From the NCBI RefSeq assembly GCF_014199985.1, contig NZ_JACHOS010000001.1:496001-560000 (forward strand): a stretch of 64,000 nt of DNA, in the 5' to 3' direction. A program made the position numbers and the translations under genes. The DNA is from Methylorubrum rhodesianum (lineage in GTDB: Bacteria; Pseudomonadota; Alphaproteobacteria; Rhizobiales; Beijerinckiaceae). Shown here piece by piece: positions 9,274-19,456 of the stretch. Position 1 is the first letter of the stretch. Each line of letters starts with the position of its first letter. The notes under the pieces were generated by a model that worked only from the letters and a program-made list of their open reading frames with translations, had not been told where the DNA came from and searched no databases.

Positions 9274-9339
9274 TCCGCGCCGCTCGAATTTGCGGCGGCA
9301 TAGCTCGCATTCGGATGCGGCCGCGCCGCCTCATGGCGT

Positions 9340-10995
9340 TCAGGCCGCCCGCACCGTCCGCAGGAAGCGAGCGACCTCGGCGCTGAGATGCTCCGATTGC
9401 CGCGACAATTCGGAGGCGGAGGACAGCACCTGGGTCGCCGCCGCCCCGGTTTCCTCCGAAGCCCGTGCCACGCCGGCGATGCTCGAGGTGACGGCGCCGG
9501 TGCCACTGGCGGCCTGAGCGACGTTTCGCACGATCTCCTGCGTCGCCGCGCCCTGTTGCTCGACCGCGGCCGCGATCCCGTTGGCGACATTGCTGATCTC
9601 GCGGATACGAGCGGTGATGCCGCCGATGGCCGTGACGGCCTGTCCGGTCGCTCCCTGAACGCGGTCGATCTGGCCCGAGATCTCCTCGGTCGCGCGCGCC
9701 GTCTGGTTGGCGAGCTCCTTCACTTCCGACGCGACCACCGCGAAGCCGCGGCCGGCCTCGCCGGCGCGGGCCGCCTCGATGGTGGCGTTCAGCGCGAGCA
9801 GGTTGGTCTGTCCGGCAATGGTCGCGATCAGGCCGACCACATCACCGATCCGGCTGACGACGGTGTCGAGTTCGTGGACCAGGATCGCGGTGCGGTCCGC
9901 CTCGGAAACGGCACTCGCGGCGAGGTCGGACGAGTTCGAGACCTGGCGGCCGATTTCCTGCACCGATGCGCCGAGCTGCTCGGCGGCGGCCGCGACGGTG
10001 CCGACATTCGAGGCAGCCTCCTCCGCCGCGCCGGCGACGTGTCCGGAACGGCTCGCGGTCTGCCGCGCCGTCGCCGCCATGGTCTCGGCCGTGACCTTCA
10101 GCTCCGTGGCGGAGGACGCCACCGTGTCGACGATGCCGCCGACGGCGACTTCAAAGCCTTCCGCGATAGCGCCGAGGGCGCGCTTGCGCTCTTCCTCGGC
10201 GGCGGCACGCGCCAATTCGCCTTCCCGCTCGAGTTCGCGGGTACGGATCAGGCTCTCCTTGAACACCTGAACCGCGGCAGCCATGGCACCGATCTCGTCC
10301 CGGCGGGTGAGACCCGGAACCTCGGCCGTGACCTCGCCCTCGGTCAGTTGCGTCATCGTCCGGCCCAGCCCCTCGAGCGGACGCAGGGTCCGGCGGATGG
10401 TGAGCCAGAGCAGCACCATCGCTGCCACGATCATGCCGCCACCGACCAGTGCCGCCTGACGGGTCATCCGGTCGAGTCCGGCCAGAACGTCCGCCCGCTT
10501 CAGGCCGACATAGAGAATGCCGGTGACATGGCCGTCCGCGCCGCGAACCGGCGCATACAGGGTCAGGTAGGGCGTGCCGAGGATATCCGCCTCGCCTCGA
10601 TAGGTCTCACCGCGACCGAGAACGGTGTCGTGGACGGGCCCGGGGGCGAGCCGGGTTCCGACCGCGCGGCTGCCGTCGGCCTTGCGCACCGTCGTGGCGG
10701 TCCGGACCTCGCCCGAGAAGACGGTTGCGGTCCCCCCGGTGACGCTCTCGACACGATCGACGGCGGCGTTGAGGTCCGCGCTCGCGCCGGCGACGCCCTC
10801 TATGCCGGCCCGGAGAAGACGCATGGAGCTATCGAGTGAATCGTCGGCCCGGGCGTGCATCACCGCGCGCGCCTCGAACAGCAGTTGGCCGCCCACCGCG
10901 AGGGACGCGACCAAGACGAAGAGGCTGCCCAATAGAGCAACCCGAGCCGCGAGGGACAATCGAACCGTCAGGGGCGAGCGGACGGCATTCGCCAT
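9340..10995 (-). CDS. methyl-accepting chemotaxis protein
   Basis: A chemoreceptor of 551 residues. A transmembrane helix (about residues 12-40) is followed by a periplasmic single-Cache type domain with [23 protein letters not shown] near its end. A second TM helix (around 180-200), a HAMP linker ([10 protein letters not shown] onward) and a signalling domain follow. The hairpin tip has [37 protein letters not shown] sequence in the usual place. No C-terminal CheR-tethering pentapeptide is seen. I chose ATG 10995 (MANAV) with GAGGA upstream over an ATG six codons earlier. No che genes are adjacent, so it likely serves a pathway encoded elsewhere. The ligand is unknown. Confidence 0.93.
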   Translation of the reverse strand: MANAVRSPLTVRLSLAARVALLGSLFVLVASLAVGGQLLFEARAVMHARADDSLDSSMRLLRAGIEGVAGASADLNAAVDRVESVTGGTATVFSGEVRTATTVRKADGSRAVGTRLAPGPVHDTVLGRGETYRGEADILGTPYLTLYAPVRGADGHVTGILYVGLKRADVLAGLDRMTRQAALVGGGMIVAAMVLLWLTIRRTLRPLEGLGRTMTQLTEGEVTAEVPGLTRRDEIGAMAAAVQVFKESLIRTRELEREGELARAAAEEERKRALGAIAEGFEVAVGGIVDTVASSATELKVTAETMAATARQTASRSGHVAGAAEEAASNVGTVAAAAEQLGASVQEIGRQVSNSSDLAASAVSEADRTAILVHELDTVVSRIGDVVGLIATIAGQTNLLALNATIEAARAGEAGRGFAVVASEVKELANQTARATEEISGQIDRVQGATGQAVTAIGGITARIREISNVANGIAAAVEQQGAATQEIVRNVAQAASGTGAVTSSIAGVARASEETGAAATQVLSSASELSRQSEHLSAEVARFLRTVRAA

Positions 10996-11175
10996 GATGA
11001 ATTCCTCGAGCACATCGCAGAAGATGACAGATCGAGGATCGGAGTTAAGGACGTATCGTTACCGAATGATTGAGGGACAAGAAATCTTTTCAGGGCTCAG
11101 AATAAACATAAGATGCGGAAATTATATTCCTCAGAGCTTCAATGTGACAGGATAGTGCAAGGAAGGAATTCTTCC

Positions 11176-12672
11176 TCAGGTCCCGCAGAAGGTGCGATAG
11201 TCGCGCCCGCCACCTTCCGGGGCCTCCGCATATCGGGCGAAGTCGGGCTGGTCTTCGTAGGGACGGGCCAGGACGCTCAACAAGGTTTCGAACGGTGCGA
11301 AATCCTGCCGCTCGACCGCCGCCTCGATCATCGCCTCCACCTGATGGTTGCGCGGGATGAAAGCGGGATTGACCATCCGCATCAACGTCCGCTGGGCCGC
11401 GGCGTCGCCCGGTTCGTCGGCGAGCCTGCGGCGCCAGCGCTCGGCCCACCGGTCATAGGCGGTCGGATCGATGAAGAGGCTCCGCACGGCCTCGATCGCC
11501 TCCGGCTCGGGATCGCTCCCGAGGTCCGGCACGGCCGCAGCGAGGCGGCGGAAGGTGAGGGTGAAGTCGGCCTCGTTCTCGGCCATGGTCTTCAGCAGAT
11601 CTCCGGCGAGGACGGTGTCACCGTCGCGGGTCGTGGCGAGCCCGAGCTTGCGGTTCAGGCCGCTGTGATAGGCATCCTCGAACAATCCGGCGAAGCCTGT
11701 CAGTGCGGCCTCGGCCTCTGCGACAGCCCGTGTCTCGTCATCCGACAAGAGCGGCAACAGCGCTTCCGCGAGCCGGGTGAGGTTCCATAAGGCGATGCGC
11801 GGCTGGTTGCCGTAGGCGTAGCGGCCATGTCGATCGATCGAGCTGAAGGCGGTCGCCGGATCGTAGGTGTCGAGGAACGCGCAGGGACCGTAGTCGATGG
11901 TCTCGCCGGCAATCGACATGTTGTCGGTGTTCATCACGCCGTGGATGAACCCGACGGTGAGCCACCGGGCCACCAACTCGGCTTGGCGGCGGACGACAGC
12001 TTCGAGCAAGGCGCGGTAGGGGTTCTCGGCCTCGGCGGCCGCGGGATCGTGGCGGGCGATGGTATGGTCCGCGAGCATACGCAGGCCCTCGACATCGCCC
12101 CGAGCGGAGAAGAACTGGAACGAGCCGACGCGGATATGGCTCGACGCGACGCGGGTGAGGACGGCCCCGGGCAGCACCGTCTCACGGATCACCCGCTCCC
12201 CGGTGGCGACCGCGGCGAGGGCGCGGGTGGTCGGAATGCCGAGCGCGTGCATCGCCTCGCTGACGAGATACTCGCGCAGCACCGGCCCGAGCGCAGCGCG
12301 ACCGTCGCCCCGGCGAGAAAACGGCGTCGGGCCCGAACCCTTGAGCTGGATGTCGCGGCGGCGCCCGTCGCGACCAACGACTTCCCCGAGCAGAATGGCA
12401 CGCCCGTCGCCGAGTTGCGGTACGAATTGCCCGAACTGGTGCCCGGCATAGGCTGCCGCGAGCGGTTCCGCCCCCGCGGGAACACCTTGCCCCGCGAGGA
12501 CCGAGCCCCCCTCAGAGCTTTCAAGTCGCTCGGGATCGAGACCGAGATCGACGGCGAGCGCCCGATTCAACCGCACCAATCTCGGCGCCTCGACCGGTGT
12601 CGGCGCGACGCGGGCGAAGAAGCGGTCCGGCAGGCGCGCGTAGCTGTTGTCGAAGGGGAATAGAGCGGTCAT
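11176..12672 (-). CDS. selO: SelO/YdiU protein adenylyltransferase
   Basis: A pseudokinase-fold protein that transfers AMP from ATP to Ser/Thr/Tyr of target proteins, linked in other bacteria to redox homeostasis. The N-terminal FDNSYARLP motif, [24 protein letters not shown] (about 75-98), [27 protein letters not shown] with the active-site Asn/Asp near residue 245, and [14 protein letters not shown] are all family hallmarks. The protein ends T-F-C-G-T, the site where eukaryotic SelO has selenocysteine; here a normal Cys codon is used. Length 498 is typical. It appears to stand alone. Confidence 0.95.
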   Translation of the reverse strand: MTALFPFDNSYARLPDRFFARVAPTPVEAPRLVRLNRALAVDLGLDPERLESSEGGSVLAGQGVPAGAEPLAAAYAGHQFGQFVPQLGDGRAILLGEVVGRDGRRRDIQLKGSGPTPFSRRGDGRAALGPVLREYLVSEAMHALGIPTTRALAAVATGERVIRETVLPGAVLTRVASSHIRVGSFQFFSARGDVEGLRMLADHTIARHDPAAAEAENPYRALLEAVVRRQAELVARWLTVGFIHGVMNTDNMSIAGETIDYGPCAFLDTYDPATAFSSIDRHGRYAYGNQPRIALWNLTRLAEALLPLLSDDETRAVAEAEAALTGFAGLFEDAYHSGLNRKLGLATTRDGDTVLAGDLLKTMAENEADFTLTFRRLAAAVPDLGSDPEPEAIEAVRSLFIDPTAYDRWAERWRRRLADEPGDAAAQRTLMRMVNPAFIPRNHQVEAMIEAAVERQDFAPFETLLSVLARPYEDQPDFARYAEAPEGGGRDYRTFCGT

Positions 12673-12869
12673 CGGTGTACCGGCGCAGGATCAGGGGCTC
12701 GGCGGATCAGTGGGGATCGCGAGGAGGGGTGCAAGGTCCACACCCCTCGCTCGGCGGCATCCGACAGGAAGGGGGCCGGAAGCGACTGCTTTAGACGCAG
12801 GAGCGCGCTCCGCGATCGGCCGCCCCCGATTTAAAGGCGACAGCCGACCGGTCGCGCAGCTTCTGCGCC

Positions 12870-13037
12870 TCAGCCCGTCCCTGGCTGGCTCGAAGGCCGC
12901 GCCTCTTCCTCGGCCGGCGGGGGAGGGGAATGCGGCCCGGGCCGCGGATCGGCGCGCGGCCGCTCCATCCCTGGGATCGGCCCCTGCGCGGGTGGCTTGG
13001 GACGCTCTTCGGACTCCGGACGCTCCCTCTCCTCCAT
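12870..13037 (-). CDS. small proline/glutamate-rich protein
   Basis: A 55-codon ORF starts at ATG 13037, only 2 nt after the stop of the ferritin-like gene at 13040, with GGAGGAG-like purines around the start. The protein is very rich in Pro, Glu and Arg, begins MEERERPESEERP, and looks intrinsically disordered. The tight spacing suggests translational coupling. No function can be given, and it may be spurious in such GC-rich sequence. Confidence 0.4.
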   Translation of the reverse strand: MEERERPESEERPKPPAQGPIPGMERPRADPRPGPHSPPPPAEEEARPSSQPGTG

Positions 13038-13039
13038 GA

Positions 13040-13543
13040 TCAAGCCGCCTTCTGATTCACGCGGCTCTCGGCTAGCGCCGTAAGCTTCTGGTCAGTCGCC
13101 TTCTCCTCGTCGAGCGTCTGCTGGAGCACGGCGGCGCAATCGTCTCGGCCGAGCCGCTTGGCCCACGCCACGAGCGTGCCGTAGCGGGCGATCTCGTAAT
13201 GCTCCACGGCCTGCGCCGCTGCGAGCAACGCCGCATCGAGCACCTCCTTGTCAGCGACCTCGCCGGCGGTCTCGTTGGCCTCCTTGATGATCCCGTCGAT
13301 GGCCGGACAATTGACCGCCTTCGGCTTGTGGCCGTGCATCTCGAACACCTGCTCAAGGCGCTTGATCTGCCCCTCGGTCTCACGCAGATGCGTCTCGAAG
13401 CCCTGGCGGAGCTGCGCGTTCGTCGCTTTCCCGATCATCGTCGGCAGAGCCTTGGTGATCTGGTTTTCGGCGTAATAGACGTCCTGCAACGTGTGTACGA
13501 AGAGGTCGTCCAGCGACTTGATGTCTTTCGTGAACAGACCCAT
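13040..13543 (-). CDS. ferritin-like DUF892 protein (YciE/YciF type)
   Basis: A 167-residue, all-helical, ferritin-like protein of the YciF family. It starts MGLFTKDIKSLDDLFVHTLQDVYYAENQITKALP, the usual DUF892 opening. Metal-ligand type Glu/His positions are seen in YYAENQI, LRETEGQIKRLE, EHYEIARYG and DEEKATDQKL. These proteins are induced by general stress, including osmotic and EcfG-controlled stress, in related bacteria; their activity is unclear. A small proline-rich ORF follows after 2 nt. GGAGGAC-like sequence precedes the ATG. Confidence 0.92.
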   Translation of the reverse strand: MGLFTKDIKSLDDLFVHTLQDVYYAENQITKALPTMIGKATNAQLRQGFETHLRETEGQIKRLEQVFEMHGHKPKAVNCPAIDGIIKEANETAGEVADKEVLDAALLAAAQAVEHYEIARYGTLVAWAKRLGRDDCAAVLQQTLDEEKATDQKLTALAESRVNQKAA

Positions 13544-13868
13544 GGCGTCCTCCTGTCAGTGATTCTGAGGGCCATGCGGGAACAGGGCCCGTGACGGGAG
13601 AAGCCGGGCCGCGCGGGCCCGGTTCCGCATGACGGCGCACGACGTTGCATTCGCAGTGAACCGCTTCACATCGCCCTTCCGATCGATCGCCCCGATCGGA
13701 CCTCGCGAACCAAGCCGCCCTCGGGCGGCAATGCAGGCGGCGGCACCCGAGTTGGCGGTTCGTCTATCCGGCCGTCGGCAACCTCGCTACGACAGCCGAG
13801 CACGGAGCTCACGACGGCCGGCTCGGCGCGCAGCGCCGTCCGGATTAAGCAAGGAGCAGGTTGACGGG
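13544..13868. other. intergenic region between the DUF892 gene and the MFS permease
   Basis: This 325-bp stretch separates divergent genes. The MFS frame remains open upstream to 13629, but those 80 residues are Arg/Pro-rich, lack helices and are not preceded by a ribosome site, so I treat them as untranslated. Short palindromic GATCGATCGCCCCGATCG-like sequence occurs near 13682. No convincing promoter pair was found. Confidence 0.4.
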
Positions 13869-15161
13869 ATGGCGGATGCGCTCGCGGGCAAGGTGGCGCG
13901 GCGCCTGCTGCCCTTTCTCATGCTGTGCTACTTCTTCGCCTATCTCGACCGGGTGAATGTCGGCTTCGCCGCTCTCACCATGAATCGGGACATTGGCCTG
14001 TCGGCTACGGCCTACGGCTTCGGGGCGGGACTGTTCTTCCTCGGCTACGTCGCCTTCGAAGTTCCGAGCAACCTGATCCTGGAGCGAGTCGGCGCGCGGA
14101 TCTGGATCGCGCGGATCATGGTGACATGGTCGCTGATCTCCGCCTCGACCGCCTTCGTGACGAGCGAATGGTCCTTCTACCTCGTCCGGGTCCTCCTCGG
14201 ACTTGCGGAGGCCGGCTTCTTTCCCGGCATCATCCTGTATCTTACCTACTGGTTTCCCAGCGCGCAGCGCGCGGGCATCGTCGGCATCTTCATGATGGCC
14301 GTGCCGCTCTCGGCCGCCATCGGTGCGCCGCTGTCCGGCCTCGTCATGAGCTTCACCGACGGCTGGCTCGGTCTGGCCGGGTGGCAGTGGCTCTACCTGC
14401 TCGAGGCCGCGCCCAGCCTTTTGCTCGGCCTCGCAACCCTGTTCGTCCTCACCGACCGGCCCGAGCAGGCCGCCTGGTTGACGCCCGAGGAGCGAGCGCG
14501 CCTCGTCGCACGGATGGCGGAGGATCAACGCCTGCAGCCGAACCGGACAACGCATTTCGGAAGCGCCCTCCTCGATCCGCGGGTGCTCGGGCTCGGGCTC
14601 GTCTATTTCGGGCTCAGCACCGGTCTCTATGCGGTCGGATTGTGGTTACCGCAGATCGTCAGCAGTTTCGGCTTCACGACGACCGCGACCGGTTTCGTCA
14701 CCGCCATCCCGTACATCGTGTCGGCGGCGGGGATGCTCGCCTGGACGCGCCGCTCCGATCGAAGGGGAGAGCGGGTCCGCCACGTCGCGATCCCGACCGT
14801 GGTAGCCGGCCTCGCCCTGATCGCCGCGAGCCAGGCCGGAACGCCATTCCTCACCATCGCCGCGCTCAGCGTGGCGGCGTTGGGGGTGTTCGCGGCGCTA
14901 CCGACCTTCTGGACGCTGCCGACGCGGTTGCTCACCGGAACCGCGGCCGCGGGCGGCATTGCACTGATCAATGCTCTCGGCAGTCTCGGCGGCTTCGTCG
15001 GACCGTCGCTCATGGGCTGGGTCCGCGACGCGACAGGGCGGTTCGGCGACGGATTCGCTGCCGTGGCCGTGGTTCTCATTCTCGCGGGAGCATTGGTGCT
15101 GCGCATCGGCCGGGACACCGAACGGTTCACGGGGTCGACCGTCAACGCCGAGCGGGCGTGA
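13869..15161 (+). CDS. MFS transporter, anion:cation symporter (ACS/phthalate permease) family
   Basis: A 430-residue inner-membrane protein with about 12 predicted helices. The start opens with the ACS signature: RRLLPFLMLCYFFAYLDRVNVGFAAL, including the RxN/DRVNVG pair near residues 28-35. FEVPSNLILERVGAR and LGLAEAGFFPGIILYL follow, which is typical of tartrate, phthalate and glucarate permeases. AAGGAGCAGG upstream selects ATG 13869. A carboxylate anion is the likely substrate, taken up with protons or sodium, but nothing nearby identifies it. No cognate catabolic genes are adjacent. Confidence 0.9.
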   Translation: MADALAGKVARRLLPFLMLCYFFAYLDRVNVGFAALTMNRDIGLSATAYGFGAGLFFLGYVAFEVPSNLILERVGARIWIARIMVTWSLISASTAFVTSEWSFYLVRVLLGLAEAGFFPGIILYLTYWFPSAQRAGIVGIFMMAVPLSAAIGAPLSGLVMSFTDGWLGLAGWQWLYLLEAAPSLLLGLATLFVLTDRPEQAAWLTPEERARLVARMAEDQRLQPNRTTHFGSALLDPRVLGLGLVYFGLSTGLYAVGLWLPQIVSSFGFTTTATGFVTAIPYIVSAAGMLAWTRRSDRRGERVRHVAIPTVVAGLALIAASQAGTPFLTIAALSVAALGVFAALPTFWTLPTRLLTGTAAAGGIALINALGSLGGFVGPSLMGWVRDATGRFGDGFAAVAVVLILAGALVLRIGRDTERFTGSTVNAERA

Positions 15162-15387
15162 GGTTGACGTCTCCGGGAAGCGTGATCCCGGTCGCGGCAT
15201 CGTTCCTCGACTGACGTGGGAGCGCAGGCATCCGAGCAGACCGGATCGGGTCTGCGCTCGATCGAAGCGGAGCCTGGATCCATCGTTCCGGAAGAAGTGA
15301 CCGGATGCGATGTCGGTCGTCGCGCTTTCCGGCCCAGGCCGAGTTGTTCCTCCCAGCCCGCCGGTGCCAGGGAATCTGAGCGAGAGG

Positions 15388-15768
15388 TCAGCTGGTCGTG
15401 GGGGATCGCGAGGCACGGGAGGGTGGCAGCACCGATGACACGATCATCGGACTGACCGGACGTTGCACGCGCACCGCCCGCTGCAGCGCGGCGTGGACCT
15501 CACCCGAGATCACAGCCGTCGCCTCGCCGCGTTTGTTGCCTGTCGTCGGCTCGACGGCAGGCGTCACCGCCATCGGCTCCGGCGCCACCTTCGGCACAGG
15601 TTTCGCCGCAGGCCGCGGCAACAACCGGGAAACCCCGAAGAGGATGAGGCCCAGACATCCCCACCCGAGTGATGCGACCGAGGGCTGCCCGGCGAGCATC
15701 ATCACCACGAGGCCACCGATCGCCGCGGCGACGCCTGCCAGTCGAAGTTCGGAGTCCGGAAGATTCAT
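15388..15768 (-). CDS. hypothetical small membrane protein
   Basis: A 126-residue protein starting at ATG 15768 (MNLPDSELR). Two adjacent hydrophobic segments (about residues 10-30 and 33-52) form a hairpin in the membrane, followed by a Pro/Val/Arg-rich tail of about 70 residues without recognisable motifs. An upstream ATG at 15846 is possible but adds a basic stretch before the first helix. I do not recognise the family. Confidence 0.55.
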   Translation of the reverse strand: MNLPDSELRLAGVAAAIGGLVVMMLAGQPSVASLGWGCLGLILFGVSRLLPRPAAKPVPKVAPEPMAVTPAVEPTTGNKRGEATAVISGEVHAALQRAVRVQRPVSPMIVSSVLPPSRASRSPTTS

Positions 15769-16566
15769 GCTCTCGTTGTACGACGCCTCGGTTGCCGGGA
15801 CGTGCACGTGACCTCTCGAAATTGAGACACCGGCTCGCCGTCGCATGACCGAGGGCGTGTCACCGTGACGGCATGGCGACGCGCCGCAGGCGGCCCGATC
15901 TGCGCGCGATCACAAGTCTGTCAGAAGCGACGACGGAAGCTTGACGATCAAGCGTTTCCCCGGACGAAGTGGGGCCGCTGCGCTGATCATGTCGGGCCAG
16001 CGGATGGTGGGTCGGCACTTCCAACGTGCTGGCCCACTCATTCCCCCGATCCCGCTCAAAGCTGCGGTCGGATGTGCAGCACATTCCTATCCACGTGTGA
16101 TCGGACCGGATCGGGACGCCTGTCCCGGCAGGGCGGACGGGCGCCTCTTCCTGCAGCCTCAGACCGATCGCCTCCTCAGATCCATCGCCGATCCGAGTGC
16201 CGGATGCCGGCCTTTCTCGACGTTCAGGGGTTTCAAAGAGGCGCTGCGCGCGACCCCACGGTGATGGCGAGACGCTCGATCCGCCCCAAGACTCAAGCGC
16301 AAGTTGTTATTCCTCCCTTCACTTCGGCCGCTTCGAATGGCAAGTGGAGGCCGAAATCGGACTTTGTCCTGTTCCGCAGCGGCCTGACTCCGCGGCAAGC
16401 GATCGAAAGAAGATGGCCGCGACCGTCATCGTGCTGCGAACACGGCATCTCGGACGATTTCATCGCGTTGTCTTGCGGCGACCCGGCAGGACGTGATGAT
16501 CCGACTTCTCCATTGGTCGCGACGATCGAGTGATCTCGTTTGCGGACGGGAGAGAGGGCGAACCGG
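15769..16566. other. gene-poor stretch, no supported gene
   Basis: About 800 bp with ORFs on both strands, the longest 15865-16533 (+), but these are Arg/Ser/Cys-rich with no hydrophobic core, domain or ribosome site, and I do not accept them. The base composition is lower in third-position GC than in neighbouring genes. I see no RNA gene or repeat here; it may be a decayed gene remnant. Confidence 0.4.
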
Positions 16567-17016
16567 ATGCATGGAAGACGGCCCGCAACCGCCCCGGAGA
16601 CGCTCCGCAACGCGCTGGCGACCCGCCTTTCGCGCGAGATGACGGAAGCCGAGCGCCACGGATTCGGAACGGCGACGGTCTGGCTCACACGCGAGGAGGC
16701 CGACCTGATCTGTGAGGCCCTACGGATGGCTGCGGGAAGCGACGCTGCGCGGCTGGACTTTCTCGACCGTTGCACTGCCGCCCTGACCGCTCACGACGGA
16801 ACGGTCCGACACTGGCGCATGTCCATCGATCAGGACGGCGTGATGCTCGACGCAGCGTCGGCGATGCGCCGAGATGGCTTTACCGCCGATGGACACGCCT
16901 CTTGCCGAAGTGCCATCGACGAGAGGATGGACGAGTTGGAATCCGCACGGTCCGAACCGGCCGAGGATTGGCACATCCGCGAGCGACGCCCGACGGACAG
17001 GCCGAAGCGAGCCTGA
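16567..17016 (+). CDS. hypothetical protein
   Basis: A 149-residue protein from ATG 16567 (MHGRRPATAP), preceded by GGAGAGAGGGCG. An in-frame ATG nine codons upstream is less well placed. The middle looks structured (WLTREEADLICEALRMAAG and DFLDRCTAALTAHDGTVRHWRMSID), suggesting a small alpha/beta domain, and the C-terminus is charged. The family is not recognised. Coding character is fair but not certain. Confidence 0.45.
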   Translation: MHGRRPATAPETLRNALATRLSREMTEAERHGFGTATVWLTREEADLICEALRMAAGSDAARLDFLDRCTAALTAHDGTVRHWRMSIDQDGVMLDAASAMRRDGFTADGHASCRSAIDERMDELESARSEPAEDWHIRERRPTDRPKRA

Positions 17017-17235
17017 CCGAATCCGGCCCCGATCCGGGCGGATGGAATTGGTGCATCTCTTCGATGTTGGATCGCCTTTCGTAAGGGGAGATGCGCGGAC
17101 AGCCCCTGGCGAACCGCCCGGTCCCATCGGCCTTGCCGAAGCGCGGCACGTCCGGAGGGCGACGAGGCGGCCCCGGTCTGGTGCCGGAAAAAAGCTCATG
17201 CTCAATCCGCCAGGAAATGTTATGGACGCCGCATC

Positions 17236-17634
17236 ATGTCGGCCACCCGATCCCTTTGGCGCTCGCTGCTGACGGTCTTCCAGATCGTGGCGTTCGTCGC
17301 ATTCGCGCTCGCGGGTGCCGGGCACTCGCACGCCGGGACGTCAGATGTCGGGACGTCGCATGTCGGCCATGGGGCCGTCGCCGCCGTCGAGCATCCGGAA
17401 GCCTCGGGACCCGCGTCCCTCGGTCAGATCGCGGATCATGCGGAGCCGAACGACCACGGGGCGACGTCCGGTCCATGCAGTCTGTGCTGCTGCCATACGT
17501 CCTTCCTCCGCCAGGATTCCGCTGCCGTGACGGTCGCCGCTCAGCCCGGGCGGACATTGGCCGGCATCTCAACGGTCGCGTTCGACAGCGTGGCCCCCAA
17601 GACACCTTCAGAACCCCCTCGAACCGTCGCCTGA
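17236..17634 (+). CDS. exported His/Cys-containing small protein preceding an RND efflux pair
   Basis: A 132-residue protein with a signal-peptide-like N-terminus (hydrophobic residues about 9-29, ending AGAGHSHA). A His/Gly-rich stretch (GHSHAG, SHVGHG) and a CSLCCCH cluster near residue 82-88 suggest soft-metal binding in the periplasm. It lies 82 bp upstream of a metal-type RND adaptor on the same strand. Position and composition resemble small DUF2946-type proteins that accompany copper or cobalt-zinc-cadmium efflux genes. I do not claim a specific metal. Confidence 0.6.
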   Translation: MSATRSLWRSLLTVFQIVAFVAFALAGAGHSHAGTSDVGTSHVGHGAVAAVEHPEASGPASLGQIADHAEPNDHGATSGPCSLCCCHTSFLRQDSAAVTVAAQPGRTLAGISTVAFDSVAPKTPSEPPRTVA

Positions 17635-17716
17635 GGTTCGCGCTTCGACGCGCGCTCTGAGCGGCTGCCGATGAAGGCTGCCGCCAGCCTCCCTCCTGCG
17701 AAGGCTCGGTTTTCCC

Positions 17717-19444
17717 ATGCGTGTTTTCTCCGCCTCCGCCCTGCGGATGGCTGTTCTTGCGCTCGGCCTGTCGGCCGTAGCGCCGACGATATCCGCTGCC
17801 CATGAGGGCCACGACCATGGCGCCGAGGCACAAGCGGCGCCGACGACGGCCGCACCGCGCGGCTCGTCGAGCACCGAAGCGCTCGAACTGGTTGCCATCG
17901 CCCGCAACGGCCGGCTGGTCGTGTTCCTCGATCGCGCCGGCTCCAACGAACCGGTGACGGACGCCGTCGTCGAGGCGGAAACGCCGGAAGGACCCGCCAA
18001 AGCTCTGCCGCTTCCGGACGGCAGCTACGGGTTCGATGCCCACTGGAGCGAGCATTCCGGCGAGCACGACGTGCTCTTCACCGTGACGGTGGACGGAAGC
18101 GCCGATCTGTTCCCGGTCAAGCTGACTGTTCCGGAAGCGCCGCCGGCACCGCCCTCGGCCGGCGCCTCGACCTGGGCGGCCGGGCTCGCGGCGGCCCACG
18201 ATTTTCAGCGCCACCTCAAAGAGGCCGACCCGTTGCCGCTCGCCGTCGGCGGGGCCGGCTTCCTCCTCGGCGTCGCCTTCACGCTGCTGATGCGCAGGCG
18301 GCGCTACCTGCCTGCCACGGCCCTGGTCGTCATTGTCGTGACCCTCGCTCTCGCACCGCGCGCTTTCGCGGCCGACGGCCACGACGGCCGTGAGCCCCTT
18401 GCCCACCAGGGCTTGCCGATGGCCGCACCATCCGCCGGCGGACAGGACTTGGCCCGACGCCAGCCGGACGGGACGATCTTCGTGCCGAAGCCGACGCAGC
18501 GGGTTCTCGCGGTCCGGACCGTCGTGACGGCTTCGGACACGCTTCGCCGCACCGTCGAGCTGCCGGGCCGCATCGTTCCCGACCCGAGCGCCAGCGGCGT
18601 CGTTCAATCCTCCGTCGGCGGCCGCCTCTCCCCGCCGGAATCCGGCATCTTCCCGCGCCTGGGTACGCGGGTGCGCAAGGGAGAAGTCCTGGCCTACGTG
18701 ACGCCGCCGGTGCAGGCGGTGGATGCCTCCGACATGCGACAGCGCCAGGGGGAGCTCGATCAGCAGATCGCCATCACCGAGCGCCGAGTCGAGCGCTACC
18801 GCAAGCTCGCGCCGGGCGGCTCCGTCTCGCAGGTCCAGCTCGAGGACGCCCAGGCCGAGCTCAAGGGCCTGCTCGACCGCCGCGCCGCCCTCGACAATAT
18901 CCGTCAGCAGCCTGAGGCTTTGAAGGCGCCCGTCGACGGGGTCATCGCCGAAGCGAATGCGGTCGCGGGCCAGATGGCGAGCCCCGGCGTCCAGGTGTTC
19001 CAGATCGTCGACCCGGCCCGCCTCTGGGTGGAGGCCCTGAGCTTCGATGCGCTGGCCGGGGGGCAGGACGCCACGGCCCGGATGGCCGACGGGCGAGTGC
19101 TGCGGCTCGCCTATATGGGGGCGGGCTTGGCCGACCGCAGCCAAGCGGTGCCGATGCACTTCGCCGTGCTCGGCGCGCCGCACGAGCTGCGCACCGGACA
19201 GTTCATAACGGTGCTGGCTGCCATCGACGATCAGCAGGAGGGGCTCGCCCTGCCGCGCACCAGCGTGGTCCGTGGCGGCAACGGGCAGAGCATCGTCTAC
19301 GAGCACACCGCGCCCGAACGGTTCGAGCCGCGCGAGGTGCGGGTCGAACCGCTCGATGCGGGGCGAGTGCTGGTGGTGTCGGGGGTCGCTCCGGGTCAGC
19401 GGATCGTCACCCAGGGCGCCGAACTCCTCAATCAGGTCCGCTGA
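17717..19444 (+). CDS. RND efflux periplasmic adaptor (membrane fusion protein), heavy-metal type
   Basis: The subunit bridges an inner-membrane RND pump to an outer-membrane channel. At 575 residues it is long. Residues 1-28 form a signal peptide, followed by a His-rich HEGHDHG segment and a beta-rich domain. A hydrophobic region around 175-220 contains two helices flanking RRRRY, then a second His patch (DGHDG). The classical adaptor body follows: beta-barrel and lipoyl halves near 270-340 and 400-420, with an alpha-hairpin between (RQGELDQQIAITERRVERYRKL). The pump gene begins 12 bp later. No outer-membrane factor is present, so TolC-like partners must be elsewhere. The internal membrane segments are unusual for this family. 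Confidence 0.88.
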   Translation: MRVFSASALRMAVLALGLSAVAPTISAAHEGHDHGAEAQAAPTTAAPRGSSSTEALELVAIARNGRLVVFLDRAGSNEPVTDAVVEAETPEGPAKALPLPDGSYGFDAHWSEHSGEHDVLFTVTVDGSADLFPVKLTVPEAPPAPPSAGASTWAAGLAAAHDFQRHLKEADPLPLAVGGAGFLLGVAFTLLMRRRRYLPATALVVIVVTLALAPRAFAADGHDGREPLAHQGLPMAAPSAGGQDLARRQPDGTIFVPKPTQRVLAVRTVVTASDTLRRTVELPGRIVPDPSASGVVQSSVGGRLSPPESGIFPRLGTRVRKGEVLAYVTPPVQAVDASDMRQRQGELDQQIAITERRVERYRKLAPGGSVSQVQLEDAQAELKGLLDRRAALDNIRQQPEALKAPVDGVIAEANAVAGQMASPGVQVFQIVDPARLWVEALSFDALAGGQDATARMADGRVLRLAYMGAGLADRSQAVPMHFAVLGAPHELRTGQFITVLAAIDDQQEGLALPRTSVVRGGNGQSIVYEHTAPERFEPREVRVEPLDAGRVLVVSGVAPGQRIVTQGAELLNQVR

Positions 19445-19456
19445 GGAGACGCGCCG

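Noticed and set aside
9277..9300. hairpin GCCGC...GCGGC as terminator of the chemoreceptor gene
   Set aside because: The stem is short, there is no T run, and it overlaps the likely ilv promoter region; not supported enough to list.
11156..11175. terminator after selO from the GGAAGGAATTCTTCC palindrome
   Set aside because: It has almost no loop and no T tract; it may be chance.
15865..16533. 222-residue ORF in the gene-poor stretch
   Set aside because: Its composition is irregular, there is no ribosome site and no recognisable fold, so I treat the stretch as noncoding.
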